Shown: positions 1-8,709 of the stretch, one piece after another
How the letters are laid out: the number at the start of each line of letters is the position of its first letter
Numbering within the stretch: the first letter of the stretch is position 1
Assembly: GCA_900315945.1 (NCBI GenBank)
Contig: ONAZ01000009.1
Span: 1 to 64,000, forward strand
Length of the DNA stretch: 64,000 nucleotides
From: an uncultured Lachnospiraceae bacterium
GTDB taxonomy: Bacteria > Bacillota > Clostridia > Lachnospirales > Lachnospiraceae
Direction of reading: 5' to 3'
Program-made: the position numbers and the translations under genes
The notes under the pieces: generated by a model
What the model saw: only the letters and a program-made list of their open reading frames with translations
The model's database searches: none
Told to the model about the DNA's origin: nothing

Positions 1-1423
1 CTTCTGCTTCAGAATGCATGCTTTCACCCCTATACTTAAAATCAACAGACACTTTAGTATCATCATTTATTGATCTGTCATCCACATCAACAAATATTAA
101 TTCAAATGGTTCTTTCCGCTCAAAATATTGCTCTTTGAATGCCGACATTACTCTTTCTGGTTTGATTTCACCACCATCTTTTTCAGAAATCTTCTGAATA
201 ACATCAGCAAATTCTCTCTGCATGTCTTTAGGAATCTTATATCCATAAATGGTATCCATAACAAAGGCAACTCCGCCTTTACCAGATTGCGAATTAATTC
301 TTACAACAGGTTCATACTCACGTCCAATATCCGCAGGATCAATTGGAAGATATGGCACCTCCCATATCTCCTCTCCTCTTTCCTTAAGCGCCTTAACACC
401 TTTATTAATAGCATCCTGATGGGAGCCAGAGAATGCTGTAAATACAAGCTTTCCAGCATATGGATGTCTCATATCAACCTCCATCTTACAACAGCGCTCA
501 TATATTTCGACAATCTCTTTGATATTCTCTATATTAAGATTAGGATTAATCCCCTGGCTAAACATATTGTATGCCACAGTTAAGATGTCAACATTTCCTG
601 TTCTCTCTCCATTACCAAGAAGAGTTCCTTCTACTCTATCTGCTCCTGCAAGAAGGGCAAGTTCTGTAATTGCAACACCGGTTCCTCTATCATTATGAGG
701 ATGCACAGATAATATTACCTTATCTCGATCTTTGAAATGTGTACTCATCCATTCGATCTGATCTGCATATACATTAGGTGTATTCATCTCAACTGTTGCA
801 GGTAGATTAAATATTATAGGATTGTCATTTGCATTATCCCATGCATCCTGCACTGCAGTACATATTTCTAGAGCAAATTCTAATTCTGTTCCAGTAAAAG
901 ACTCAGGAGAATACTCAAGCTGAACATTGCCATCAAAGTTCTTCATTCCCTCTGTAACCATTCTTGTTCCAGCAACGGCAATATCAATTATCTCTTCTCT
1001 ATTCTTGTTAAATACCACATCTCTTTGAAGCGTAGATGTAGAATTGTAAATGTGAAATACAACATTTTTTATCCCTTCTATTGCTTCAAAGGTCCTATCT
1101 ATTAATTCTTGACGGCACTGACAAAGCACCTGTACTTTAACATCATCAGGTATTTTGTTCTCTTTAACTAGCTTTCTTAAAAAATCATATTCAATCTGAC
1201 TTGCTGCAGGAAATCCTATTTCAATCTCTTTAAACCCGAGTCTAAGTAGAAGTTCAAACATCTCCATCTTCTCTTCAACATTCATGGGTTCTATTAAGGC
1301 CTGATTACCATCACGCAAATCTACACTACACCATATAGGTGCCTTCTCGATTTCTTTATTTGGCCAGGTTCTTTCAGGAAAATCCACAACAGGATTCCTC
1401 TTATATCTTTTATAGTTTAACAC
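1..1423 (-). CDS. leuA: 2-isopropylmalate synthase (3' end outside window)
   Basis: First committed step of leucine synthesis: condenses acetyl-CoA with 2-oxoisovalerate. The reading frame stays open from the left edge to a GTG start at 1423, preceded by GGGAGG seven bases upstream, so about 474 residues are visible. The N-terminus carries the family signature LRDGNQ in the sequence SVDLRDGNQALIEPM, followed by FKEIEIGFPAASQ, and a metal-binding HPHNDRGTG lies near the middle. The long N-terminal part before the TIM barrel fits the roughly 550-residue LeuA class rather than the shorter homocitrate-like class. The C-terminal regulatory leucine-binding domain is only partly present. It follows the HPr-like gene by 23 bp and is probably cotranscribed with it. 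Confidence 0.95.
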   Translation of the reverse strand, partial: MLNYKRYKRNPVVDFPERTWPNKEIEKAPIWCSVDLRDGNQALIEPMNVEEKMEMFELLLRLGFKEIEIGFPAASQIEYDFLRKLVKENKIPDDVKVQVLCQCRQELIDRTFEAIEGIKNVVFHIYNSTSTLQRDVVFNKNREEIIDIAVAGTRMVTEGMKNFDGNVQLEYSPESFTGTELEFALEICTAVQDAWDNANDNPIIFNLPATVEMNTPNVYADQIEWMSTHFKDRDKVILSVHPHNDRGTGVAITELALLAGADRVEGTLLGNGERTGNVDILTVAYNMFSQGINPNLNIENIKEIVEIYERCCKMEVDMRHPYAGKLVFTAFSGSHQDAINKGVKALKERGEEIWEVPYLPIDPADIGREYEPVVRINSQSGKGGVAFVMDTIYGYKIPKDMQREFADVIQKISEKDGGEIKPERVMSAFKEQYFERKEPFELIFVDVDDRSINDDTKVSVDFKYRGESMHSEAE

Positions 1424-1446
1424 TATTCTTCCTCCCTAATAATTAT

Positions 1447-1719
1447 TTACAACTCTCCGAAATTACTTTCCACCAACTCAACGAGGGAAATGAGCGCCTC
1501 CTCTTCTTGAGGACCATCACATACAATTTCTATTTCTTGCCCAGCTTGTACACTGGCTCCAAGTACACTAAGCATAGACTTTGCATTAGCTTCATAATTA
1601 TCCTTGTATATAAATTGTATCTTTGTATCAGTATATTTTATCGCTTCGTCACAAAATTTACCAGCAGCTCCCATATGAAGCCCGGATAGATTTGTAATAG
1701 TTACTCTCTTTTTTAACAT
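1447..1719 (-). CDS. HPr-family phosphocarrier-like protein lacking Arg17
   Basis: A 90-residue HPr-fold protein. His15 is present in the stretch LSGLHMGAAGKF, and a Ser corresponding to the HPr-kinase site lies at residue 48 in AKSMLSVLG. Canonical HPr has HARPA around the active histidine; here it reads HMGAA, so the Arg17 and Pro18 positions are Gly and Ala. Arg17 normally supports phosphoryl transfer from Enzyme I (family knowledge). The protein is therefore more likely a regulatory paralogue, comparable in role to Crh, than the main PTS carrier; this is inference. The ribosome site GAGG overlaps the cdaR stop region, pointing to cotranscription with cdaA-cdaR. Confidence 0.8.
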   Translation of the reverse strand: MLKKRVTITNLSGLHMGAAGKFCDEAIKYTDTKIQFIYKDNYEANAKSMLSVLGASVQAGQEIEIVCDGPQEEEALISLVELVESNFGEL

Positions 1720-1731
1720 ATATTATTTCCT

Positions 1732-2958
1732 CTACTCTACAATAAGTTTTGTCGTTGTTGTCTTTGCTTGATATTCATTATCTAATGAAAGAACTACTAC
1801 AACAGAATGTGTTCCTTTAGCAAGACCACTTGCATCTACGAAACCACTTATTGTATTTTCATTTAATTTATTTAATTGCTCTTGCAAAGCAACTATTTCT
1901 ACATTGACGTATTTATCATCAAACTCGCCCTTTAATCCAGCTGCCAGGTTATTGATTGTCAAGTTATCTGTAGGAATTTTAAATACTTTTGATGTCTTAT
2001 TATTGACATCAACCTTTATCTTAACAATAGCTTCATCCGCATTAAGAACTTTAACATTCACAGGCAAATACTGATTAATATCAACTGTAGTCTCAAAATC
2101 TCCTGTAATACTGCTTAAGTTCACAACTGATCCCGGTATTACAACCTCAGTAACTCTGTTAATATCTCTTGATTCACCTTTTATCAAGATAGATGCCGGA
2201 CTAGTTGTTATAGAAGCCAGTGTTAACCCATCAGAAAGATTTCCAGATGTATCAACTCTAATTGGTATGTTCTTCACCATACAAATTGATGCTGTAACCT
2301 CTACCTTGTCCCTACTAAAATCAAGTTTAGATGTATCAACCTGTTCGCCACTGCTATCAACCGGCGTTAACGCAACTGAATCAGTCACATCTCTATTTGC
2401 ACCATCTACTGGAAGAATTGCTTCCACTGATGCAATTGATGATATCACATCCTCAGGTCCATAAACAGTTACTGTCTTTATATTAGTAGTAACTTCTTCT
2501 ACTCCATAACCATCAGCTGGTTTTCCTGATGTTTTAGGAACAATTGTAAATTGATTAGATTTTGCCTTGCCAATATTTACTTCCATAGAATAAGTCTTTG
2601 TAGGAATACTAATATTTTCAGCAAACTTTAACGGACTAATTGTTATAGGAACATACTGGTTGTTCTCTATATATTCCATATTTGCCGTAGCCGCAAAATC
2701 ACTTCCTGATAGTTGTTCAAGAATTGATCTTTTTGCAGAAACTCTAAAAGTTACTGTATCACCTGAAACTATCTCATAATATTTTCCTTGAGATAATATA
2801 ACATCTTGATTAATTACTTCAACATTTGTAGTAAACGTCTTTGTCTGCGTAGGGTCGTTAACGTTCATAACAACAAACCACAAACCTATAGCGAACAAAA
2901 CAGCCAATAGTTTTAGTCCAATATTATTAAGAAATATATTTTTCAATCTATTTTTCAT
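1732..2958 (-). CDS. cdaR: YbbR-domain regulator of diadenylate cyclase
   Basis: A 408-residue protein with one N-terminal membrane segment (about residues 14-32, IGLKLLAVLFAIGLWFVVM) and a long extracytoplasmic part of repeated YbbR beta-domains, for example the repeats opening with VEVINQDV, VPKTSGKPADGYGVEEV and VDTSGNLSDGLTLASI. In Firmicutes, CdaR binds and controls the membrane cyclase CdaA. The start overlaps the end of cdaA by 11 bp, the usual tight arrangement. The third gene of the common cdaA-cdaR-glmM cluster, glmM, is not next; an HPr-like gene follows after 12 bp. Confidence 0.9.
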   Translation of the reverse strand: MKNRLKNIFLNNIGLKLLAVLFAIGLWFVVMNVNDPTQTKTFTTNVEVINQDVILSQGKYYEIVSGDTVTFRVSAKRSILEQLSGSDFAATANMEYIENNQYVPITISPLKFAENISIPTKTYSMEVNIGKAKSNQFTIVPKTSGKPADGYGVEEVTTNIKTVTVYGPEDVISSIASVEAILPVDGANRDVTDSVALTPVDSSGEQVDTSKLDFSRDKVEVTASICMVKNIPIRVDTSGNLSDGLTLASITTSPASILIKGESRDINRVTEVVIPGSVVNLSSITGDFETTVDINQYLPVNVKVLNADEAIVKIKVDVNNKTSKVFKIPTDNLTINNLAAGLKGEFDDKYVNVEIVALQEQLNKLNENTISGFVDASGLAKGTHSVVVVLSLDNEYQAKTTTTKLIVE

Positions 2959-3844
2959 GGCTCACCCTCCTTTTAAAGAAGGCTTTGCCAGTCTTGTCTT
3001 CACTAACTTCCTCTGGCATCTGTATGTCTTTTAGTATCTTAACTAATTCTTCTTTAGAAATATCATGAATTAGTCTTCCTTCGTGTGTAACTGAAACCTT
3101 TCCTGTCTCTTCCGATACTATAATAGTTGTGGCATCAGTAGCTTCACTAACGCCTAGCGCAGCTCTATGACGGGTTCCTAGTTCCTTACTGATATTTCTG
3201 CTATCAGATATTGGCAAATAACAGGTTGCCGCAACAATTCTATCACCTTCAACAACAACCGCTCCATCATGTAATGGAGTATTCTTCTCAAATATATTAA
3301 TCAAAAGCTGACTAGACAAAACAGAATCTAATCGTATCCCTGTTCTCTCATACTCATTTAATTTGACCTTGTTCTCTATTACAATAAGAGCTCCAGTTTT
3401 AACAGCTCCCATTTCATAAGCGGCTTTGACCATATCATTTAAAGTCTTATCAGTAAACCTCTTGTCTCCACTTTTTGCAAATCCTATATTTCTAAATAGG
3501 GAAGACAAGCTCCTAGAGCCAAGCCCATCTAACGCTTTACGGAGCTCAGGCTGGAATACAATAACAACAGCAATAAGCGCTACGCTAAGTAATTTCTCCC
3601 CCAACCAAAGTATGGTGCTCATCTGCAAAATTGCAGCAATTACAAAAAACACCACAATAATAAGAACACCTTTGAGAAGTGTCCAAGCTCTTGTATTCTT
3701 GCACCACGCCAATAACTTATAGAAGAAGAAAGCAAGTATTATTACTTCTATTACATCAATTAATGTTATATCTGGTACATATAGCCCAAGATAATCACCT
3801 GTCCATGAATCCATGGCTTCTTTTACTCTAGTAATAAAATCCAT
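2948..3844 (-). CDS. cdaA: diadenylate cyclase CdaA (c-di-AMP synthase)
   Basis: Makes c-di-AMP from two ATP at the membrane. Three hydrophobic segments occupy roughly residues 27-46, 57-75 and 85-98, followed by the DAC (DisA_N) domain. The catalytic DGA motif is at about residues 193-195 (PLHDGAVVV) and RHR at about 225-227 (LGTRHRAALG), both intact. The ATG at 3844, six bases after GGAGG, is preferred over the in-frame TTG one codon upstream. The N-terminus has roughly 20 residues more than typical CdaA. It sits between an unknown polytopic membrane protein and cdaR in one operon. c-di-AMP is linked to potassium homeostasis and wall integrity. Confidence 0.95.
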   Translation of the reverse strand: MDFITRVKEAMDSWTGDYLGLYVPDITLIDVIEVIILAFFFYKLLAWCKNTRAWTLLKGVLIIVVFFVIAAILQMSTILWLGEKLLSVALIAVVIVFQPELRKALDGLGSRSLSSLFRNIGFAKSGDKRFTDKTLNDMVKAAYEMGAVKTGALIVIENKVKLNEYERTGIRLDSVLSSQLLINIFEKNTPLHDGAVVVEGDRIVAATCYLPISDSRNISKELGTRHRAALGVSEATDATTIIVSEETGKVSVTHEGRLIHDISKEELVKILKDIQMPEEVSEDKTGKAFFKRRVSHEK

Positions 3845-3877
3845 CAACTTCCTCCTTTCTTAGTTATCATTTATCTA

Positions 3878-4864
3878 TTATTCCTCATCATTTTCAGATG
3901 AATCAGACTCTTTTTCTATTTTCCCTGCGTTATAAAAACCACTACGATTACGAGTAATTCTTGTAACTCTCTTTTCTTCTTTTGCCAACTCTATCTTAGG
4001 TATTGCCGTTACATAATATACATAATCATCATCTTCAAATTGAACTCTTTCTACTCTTTCATAATCGAGATCTCTGAAGATGTAAGTCATAGCAAATCCG
4101 ACAATAAAAGCTACAACATTTGCCATTAATAACACAGGCACTCTACTTATATTGCCGGTAATAACATAACCGATAAGCATAATTGCCATCTCAGCAAATA
4201 TACCTACTAACAATGCAACAAGCCAAGATCTGCTAATCTTAAGATTTCTTATTAAAATAATTGCAACAAACATCACAACAAGACTTGTAACATAGATGTA
4301 AAGCAAAGGATTAGTCACCATTTTCTGTGCAATAACATCCACTACCGTAATATCGCTATTCTCTTCAATAAAAAGGGAAGCATTCTCTCTAATGGTCTTC
4401 AAATAAAAGGAAATTATGCCACCACATATAACAGACGTAACATCTCTCATATTACCAAACAATGCTGAACCCACAACTATTGGGTAAGGCATCTGAATCT
4501 GCATGGCAATGGGTATATAGCTAATAATAAATATATGCTTTGCACCATAAAAAACACTTATGCCATAAGAAGCCACAATAAGAATCAAAGCTACTAATGC
4601 AACCTGTCCTGACAATCCCGTTAACTGAACAAAGGTATATATAATAACAACTAATCCCCCAGCCCTCATAGGAATGAACGCACACGCTATAGCCAAAATA
4701 ATCGCGAAAAGCGGATCTGTAAGAAACTCTATATATCCAAAATAATGATTTATTATAAGAAAGCTACAAAGGGCTATTAATCCTTTTCCAACAATCTTAA
4801 GCCATGAGCTATTAGAGAAAAAGAAATTCCTCATAGCATCTCTAATCTTAACTGTTTTATTCAT
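3878..4864 (-). CDS. polytopic membrane protein of unknown function, cda operon
   Basis: I do not recognise the family with confidence. The 328-residue product has about eight to nine hydrophobic segments between residues 24 and 270, then a cytoplasmic tail of about 60 residues that begins with RDLDYERVERVQFEDDDYVYYVTAIPK and ends in a Glu/Ser/Asp-rich stretch. The order hydrophobic bundle plus charged tail suggests a membrane scaffold or transporter, not an enzyme. It lies 33 bp upstream of cdaA and 8 bp downstream of the next small membrane gene, so a role linked to c-di-AMP production is possible but only from context. Confidence 0.75.
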   Translation of the reverse strand: MNKTVKIRDAMRNFFFSNSSWLKIVGKGLIALCSFLIINHYFGYIEFLTDPLFAIILAIACAFIPMRAGGLVVIIYTFVQLTGLSGQVALVALILIVASYGISVFYGAKHIFIISYIPIAMQIQMPYPIVVGSALFGNMRDVTSVICGGIISFYLKTIRENASLFIEENSDITVVDVIAQKMVTNPLLYIYVTSLVVMFVAIILIRNLKISRSWLVALLVGIFAEMAIMLIGYVITGNISRVPVLLMANVVAFIVGFAMTYIFRDLDYERVERVQFEDDDYVYYVTAIPKIELAKEEKRVTRITRNRSGFYNAGKIEKESDSSENDEE

Positions 4865-4872
4865 AAATCTTC

Positions 4873-5271
4873 CTAGCTTTTTGAACTCTCGTCATAAATA
4901 TTATCTAATTCTTTATATTGCTGCATAATATAATCACACTTTGATTTACTATCATCGTATCGTTCTTCAGCCTTTTTCCTGCCACTTTTTATGTAGAAAT
5001 ATGTATGAAACACAAAACCACTAGTTGCAATTACGCCAAACCCAATCCATGCAATGGCAGGAACACCTCTTGTATGCACCGCTATAATAATCAACACTCC
5101 AACTACGCAATACATTAAATAGAAAAGCACTGCAGCCACTGCATATATAACTGTCCAAAGGCTAACATAATTCTTCTTGCTATAATTATCAGCAATTCTA
5201 ATTTTGTCCTCTTCTTTTTTTTCGAACATGGCCATCTTAGTCATATGATGAGCACGTCTTGTATCAATCAT
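4873..5271 (-). CDS. small two-TM membrane protein, first gene of cda operon
   Basis: A 132-residue protein of unknown function. Two hydrophobic segments (about residues 38-65 and 72-95) are flanked by a basic N-terminus (MIDTRRAHHMTKMAMFEKKEEDK) and a charged coiled C-terminal part (SGRKKAEERYDDSKSKCDYIMQQYKEL). The ATG follows GAGGAGAGGCT. It starts the operon after a recognisable promoter and is 8 bp from the next gene, so it is probably translated with the membrane protein and cdaA downstream. Confidence 0.7.
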   Translation of the reverse strand: MIDTRRAHHMTKMAMFEKKEEDKIRIADNYSKKNYVSLWTVIYAVAAVLFYLMYCVVGVLIIIAVHTRGVPAIAWIGFGVIATSGFVFHTYFYIKSGRKKAEERYDDSKSKCDYIMQQYKELDNIYDESSKS

Positions 5272-5307
5272 AGCCTCTCCTCAAAAAGCATATAAATCAA
5301 CTTGTAT

Positions 5308-5337
5308 ATTATATCATAATAAACGCTCTAATAACAA
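5308..5337 (-). promoter_or_regulatory. sigma-A-type promoter for the cda operon
   Basis: On the minus strand, TTGTTA (5332-5337) and TATAAT (5308-5313) are 18 bp apart and point at the gene starting at 5271. It is back to back with the plsC promoter. Confidence 0.65.
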
Positions 5338-5348
5338 GTTTTTACATT

Positions 5349-5376
5349 TTGATTTTTATTAAAAATATGCTATAAT
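5349..5376 (+). promoter_or_regulatory. sigma-A-type promoter for plsC
   Basis: TTGATT (5349-5354) and TATAAT (5371-5376) are separated by 16 bp. The plsC ATG follows at 5399 behind GGAGG at 5389-5393. Confidence 0.7.
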
Positions 5377-5398
5377 TCCTCATTGGATTGGAGGCATT

Positions 5399-6175
5399 AT
5401 GATACGAACAATTCTTACAGTTTTATATGTATTTTTATTTTTAACACTAGGTTTACCTGTAATGGGTGTAGAGTGGATTATTGGCAAGTTTAATAGACAC
5501 GCAGGAGATATAGCATCTCTTCGCACTGTACAATGGGGCTTCAAATGTTGTCTATTCATAAGTGGAGTTAAACTCGATATAAGAGGAATGGAGAACCTCC
5601 CTACTGACCCAGACAAACCCGCACTACTTGTAGGTAACCACAATAGTTTCTTCGATGTTATTATTATGTATACATTGTTCCCAGAGAGAACTGGTTTTAT
5701 TGCTAAAAAAGCTTTCAAAAAAGTTCCAAGTCTAAATCTTTGGATGATGAGATTATACTGCTTGTTCCTAGACAGAAAAGATACAAAGCAGGGACTAAAA
5801 ATTATTCTAAAAGCAATAGACTATGTCAAGGAGGGAATATCAATCTTCGTCTTCCCCGAAGGCACTCGCTCAAAAGATGGCAAAATGATTCCATTTAAAG
5901 CAGGAGCATTTAAAATATCTACAAAAACAGGTTGTCCTATTATCCCAGTTGTACTAAGTGGAACTGCCGACATATTCGAAAACCATTTACCTAAAATAAA
6001 AAAAGGAAATGTTGTTATTACAATTGGAGAACCTATTGATCCTAATAGCTTAGAAAAAGAAGAGAAAAAGCATATTGCAGATTACACCCATAAAATCATG
6101 GAAGATATGCTAGTAGAAAACGATAAGTCTCTTGCAGATAAGCTTAACAATCAAAAAGCACTTGAAACTAAATAA
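5399..6175 (+). CDS. plsC: 1-acyl-sn-glycerol-3-phosphate acyltransferase
   Basis: Transfers the second acyl chain to lysophosphatidic acid, giving phosphatidic acid for phospholipid synthesis at the inner face of the membrane. The 258-residue protein has an N-terminal hydrophobic segment (residues 4-24), the acyltransferase box NHNSFFD at 80-86 (catalytic His81, Asp86) and the glycerol-phosphate-binding box FPEGTRS at 152-158. Length fits the family. It is a single-gene plus-strand unit with its own promoter and a shared terminator with convergent murF. The exact acyl-acceptor cannot be told from sequence. Confidence 0.9.
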   Translation: MIRTILTVLYVFLFLTLGLPVMGVEWIIGKFNRHAGDIASLRTVQWGFKCCLFISGVKLDIRGMENLPTDPDKPALLVGNHNSFFDVIIMYTLFPERTGFIAKKAFKKVPSLNLWMMRLYCLFLDRKDTKQGLKIILKAIDYVKEGISIFVFPEGTRSKDGKMIPFKAGAFKISTKTGCPIIPVVLSGTADIFENHLPKIKKGNVVITIGEPIDPNSLEKEEKKHIADYTHKIMEDMLVENDKSLADKLNNQKALETK

Positions 6176-6190
6176 AACATTTTACATATA

Positions 6191-6224
6191 AAAAGAAGCG
6201 CTCGTCTTATTCGAGCGCTTCTTT
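6191..6224. terminator. bidirectional terminator between plsC and murF
   Basis: An inverted repeat with arms GAAGCGCTCG and CGAGCGCTTC and a short loop that contains the murF stop codon. The right arm is the last codons of murF. T-rich tracts lie on both sides, so it can serve both convergent genes. Confidence 0.8.
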
Positions 6225-7592
6225 AATCTTATCAACTATAAATGGAAAATTCATAAAGTGAGATGCCTTTACTAGAATGGTATCACCTTTTTCTATTTTC
6301 GGAATCACATAATCAAGAAGTCTTTCTTTACCATCGTCTCCGACAAAAGACTTTGCTTCTATCTGGTTTCCATTAAGATCGTCAACAATGGATTTCGATA
6401 ATTCACCAACAGTAAATAACATATCAATCTTATTATCTAACACACTTTCAGATAGTTCTCTATGAAGGTTCAGCTCATCATCTCCCAACTCTCCCATATC
6501 TCCTAGGATGGCTATCTTTCTTCCCGTTGACATTCCCAGGATACCAAGTCCAGCTCTAACTGAAGCAGGATTAGCATTGTAGCAATCATCAATTATTGTT
6601 ACACCATTTACTTTAATAAAATTGCTTCTTCCTGCAATTGTAGCGACTTTCTTTATACCTTCAATAATACTTTCTACTGATTCTCCAAGGGCATTGGCAA
6701 CAGCTATAGCACACATGGCATTACTAACATTATGTATACCCGGAAGAGGAATTGTAATTTCTGCTGAAACCTCACCCCTCACCTTAGCTTTCATTCCTTC
6801 TAGCCCCATGTTCCTTATGTCGTAAGCTTGATACATTGATTTATTGTCATCTTTGCATGAATAAGTAACAATTTGTGCATCTCTGGGAATCCTTTTTTCA
6901 TCAATGGTAGATAATTTGTCATCGTCATTATTAACAACAACGGTTGCATTATTATTAAGGTAATCTAGTACCCTAGTCTTTTCTTTAAGAATCCCATCTC
7001 TTGTCTTGAAATTCTCTAAATGGCACTGTCCAATGTTAGTAAACACCACTATATCCGGCTTGGCAATTTCACCAAGAATCTCCATTTCACCAAACTCAGA
7101 AACCCCCATCTCAACTACTGCAGCCTGATGTTCCTCTGTAATAGAAAGAATCGTAAGGGGCAAACCAATACTATTATTGTAATTCCCTTTCGTCTTAAGA
7201 ACCTTATACTTTTCAGATAACACAGAAGCTATCATTTCTTTGGTACTAGTCTTTCCAACAGAACCTATTACACCAATAATTGGTATCTGCAATTGTTCTC
7301 TGTAATATGTTGCTAGAGTCCGAAGTGCATCTTTTGTAGAATCGACTAGTATGTATGGTCCAATATAGTCTCCTTCTTTCTCAACTATAGCTCCAAGCGC
7401 TCCCTTTTCTATTGTATCATTTACAAAAGTATGACCATCAACTCTATTACCACAAATAGCAACAAACACATAGCCTTCTTGCACCAAGCGATTATCCATT
7501 ACAACGCCTTTAGCATTATTATCAATACTATTATCGCAAAAAAGTTTACCATTTACCGCTTTTGCAATTTGCTTTAATGTCATATTTTTCAT
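6207..7592 (-). CDS. murF: UDP-N-acetylmuramoyl-tripeptide--D-alanyl-D-alanine ligase
   Basis: Adds D-Ala-D-Ala to the UDP-MurNAc-tripeptide in the cytoplasm, completing the peptidoglycan precursor. The Mur-ligase N-domain (residues 1-85) is followed by the ATP P-loop GSVGKTST at 110-117 and the central and C-terminal Mur domains, including DDCYNANPASVRAG, the typical MurF segment. Length 461 is normal. It starts 3 bp after ddl, so the enzyme making D-Ala-D-Ala and the one using it are translated from one transcript. Confidence 0.95.
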   Translation of the reverse strand: MKNMTLKQIAKAVNGKLFCDNSIDNNAKGVVMDNRLVQEGYVFVAICGNRVDGHTFVNDTIEKGALGAIVEKEGDYIGPYILVDSTKDALRTLATYYREQLQIPIIGVIGSVGKTSTKEMIASVLSEKYKVLKTKGNYNNSIGLPLTILSITEEHQAAVVEMGVSEFGEMEILGEIAKPDIVVFTNIGQCHLENFKTRDGILKEKTRVLDYLNNNATVVVNNDDDKLSTIDEKRIPRDAQIVTYSCKDDNKSMYQAYDIRNMGLEGMKAKVRGEVSAEITIPLPGIHNVSNAMCAIAVANALGESVESIIEGIKKVATIAGRSNFIKVNGVTIIDDCYNANPASVRAGLGILGMSTGRKIAILGDMGELGDDELNLHRELSESVLDNKIDMLFTVGELSKSIVDDLNGNQIEAKSFVGDDGKERLLDYVIPKIEKGDTILVKASHFMNFPFIVDKIKEALE

Positions 7593-7595
7593 AGG

Positions 7596-8654
7596 CTAAC
7601 CTCTTTTATACTTTTTAAGAGAAATCTTAATTATTTCCTCACACAAGTCATTATAGTCAATACCAATACAAGCTGCCTCTTGTGGAAGTAGACTCGTTGG
7701 TGTCATACCTGGAAGTGTATTAGCCTCCAAGCAATATATTTCACCCTTTTCATCTAATATAAAATCCATCCTAGAATAAGTCTCAATTCCAAGACCTGCT
7801 GCAACTCGTTCTGCATATAACTGCATTTTAGAAGATATGTCGTCTGGAATATCAGCAGGGCAAGTCTCTTCCGCAGCACCCTTTTTATACTTATTCTTAT
7901 AGTCATAGAAGCCTTCTTTAGGTGCAATCTCAATTACAGGAAGTGCTACTCCTTCAATAACTCCTACAGAGAATTCTCTTCCCTTAATAAAATCTTCCAC
8001 AATAACTTCATCTTCCCATCTAAATGCTTCATCAAGAGCATGTTCATATTCCATAATGTTATTAACAATTGAAACACCTATTGACGAGCCTCCACAACTA
8101 GGCTTAACAACACATGGAAAACGAGGTGCGTCATTATTTGACTCTACAAATCTTTCATGCTTCTTAAGTGAGAAACCACCTGGAAATGGAACATCATATC
8201 CTCTAAGATGCCCTTTAGTCATTCCTTTATCCATGGCAATAGCAGAGCTTATATAATCATTTCCCGTATATTTTATACCAAGAAGATCAAAGGCCGCTTG
8301 AATTCTACCGTCTTCTCCATTTTCTCCGTGAAGAGCAATAAATACAATATCAGCCATCTGACACAATCTAATTACATTAGGTCCAAAGAAATTATCTGAT
8401 TTGTCCTTTCTACTACGTTTGATTGCAACAATATCCGGTGCCTCTGTTGGTATATCTCCAACTTTAACACTAACCTCCCTGCTCCTATTAAATATCCCAT
8501 CCAAGTCCTCTTCCTTATCGGAATATCCCATAAAAACATCAAGAAGAATCGTATTATGTCCATTTTGTCTTAGTGCTGAAGCAATCATCTCTCCTGATTT
8601 GAAGGATACATCTCTTTCAGTACTTAATCCTCCAGCCAAAACAACTATATTCAT
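7596..8654 (-). CDS. ddl: D-alanine--D-alanine ligase
   Basis: Joins two D-alanines for the peptidoglycan stem. The 352-residue product has the N-terminal GGLSTERDVSFKSG loop, an ALHGENGEDG segment, the ATP-grasp part CVVKPSCGGSSIGVS, and the metal-binding end CLEANTLPGMTPTSLLPQEA. Two adjacent ATG codons exist (8657 and 8654); the second has the better seven-base distance from AGGAG. A TATAAT lies about 25 bp upstream. A Tyr/Phe ligand-specificity call (vancomycin type) was not attempted. Confidence 0.95.
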   Translation of the reverse strand: MNIVVLAGGLSTERDVSFKSGEMIASALRQNGHNTILLDVFMGYSDKEEDLDGIFNRSREVSVKVGDIPTEAPDIVAIKRSRKDKSDNFFGPNVIRLCQMADIVFIALHGENGEDGRIQAAFDLLGIKYTGNDYISSAIAMDKGMTKGHLRGYDVPFPGGFSLKKHERFVESNNDAPRFPCVVKPSCGGSSIGVSIVNNIMEYEHALDEAFRWEDEVIVEDFIKGREFSVGVIEGVALPVIEIAPKEGFYDYKNKYKKGAAEETCPADIPDDISSKMQLYAERVAAGLGIETYSRMDFILDEKGEIYCLEANTLPGMTPTSLLPQEAACIGIDYNDLCEEIIKISLKKYKRG

Positions 8655-8709
8655 CATTTCACTCCTTTAATAAACGCGATTATAGTTTATACCATTTAAG
8701 CTAGAGTGT

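Noticed and set aside
1339..1689. 116-codon plus-strand frame
   Set aside because: Opposite strand of leuA and the HPr-like gene, both supported by motifs.
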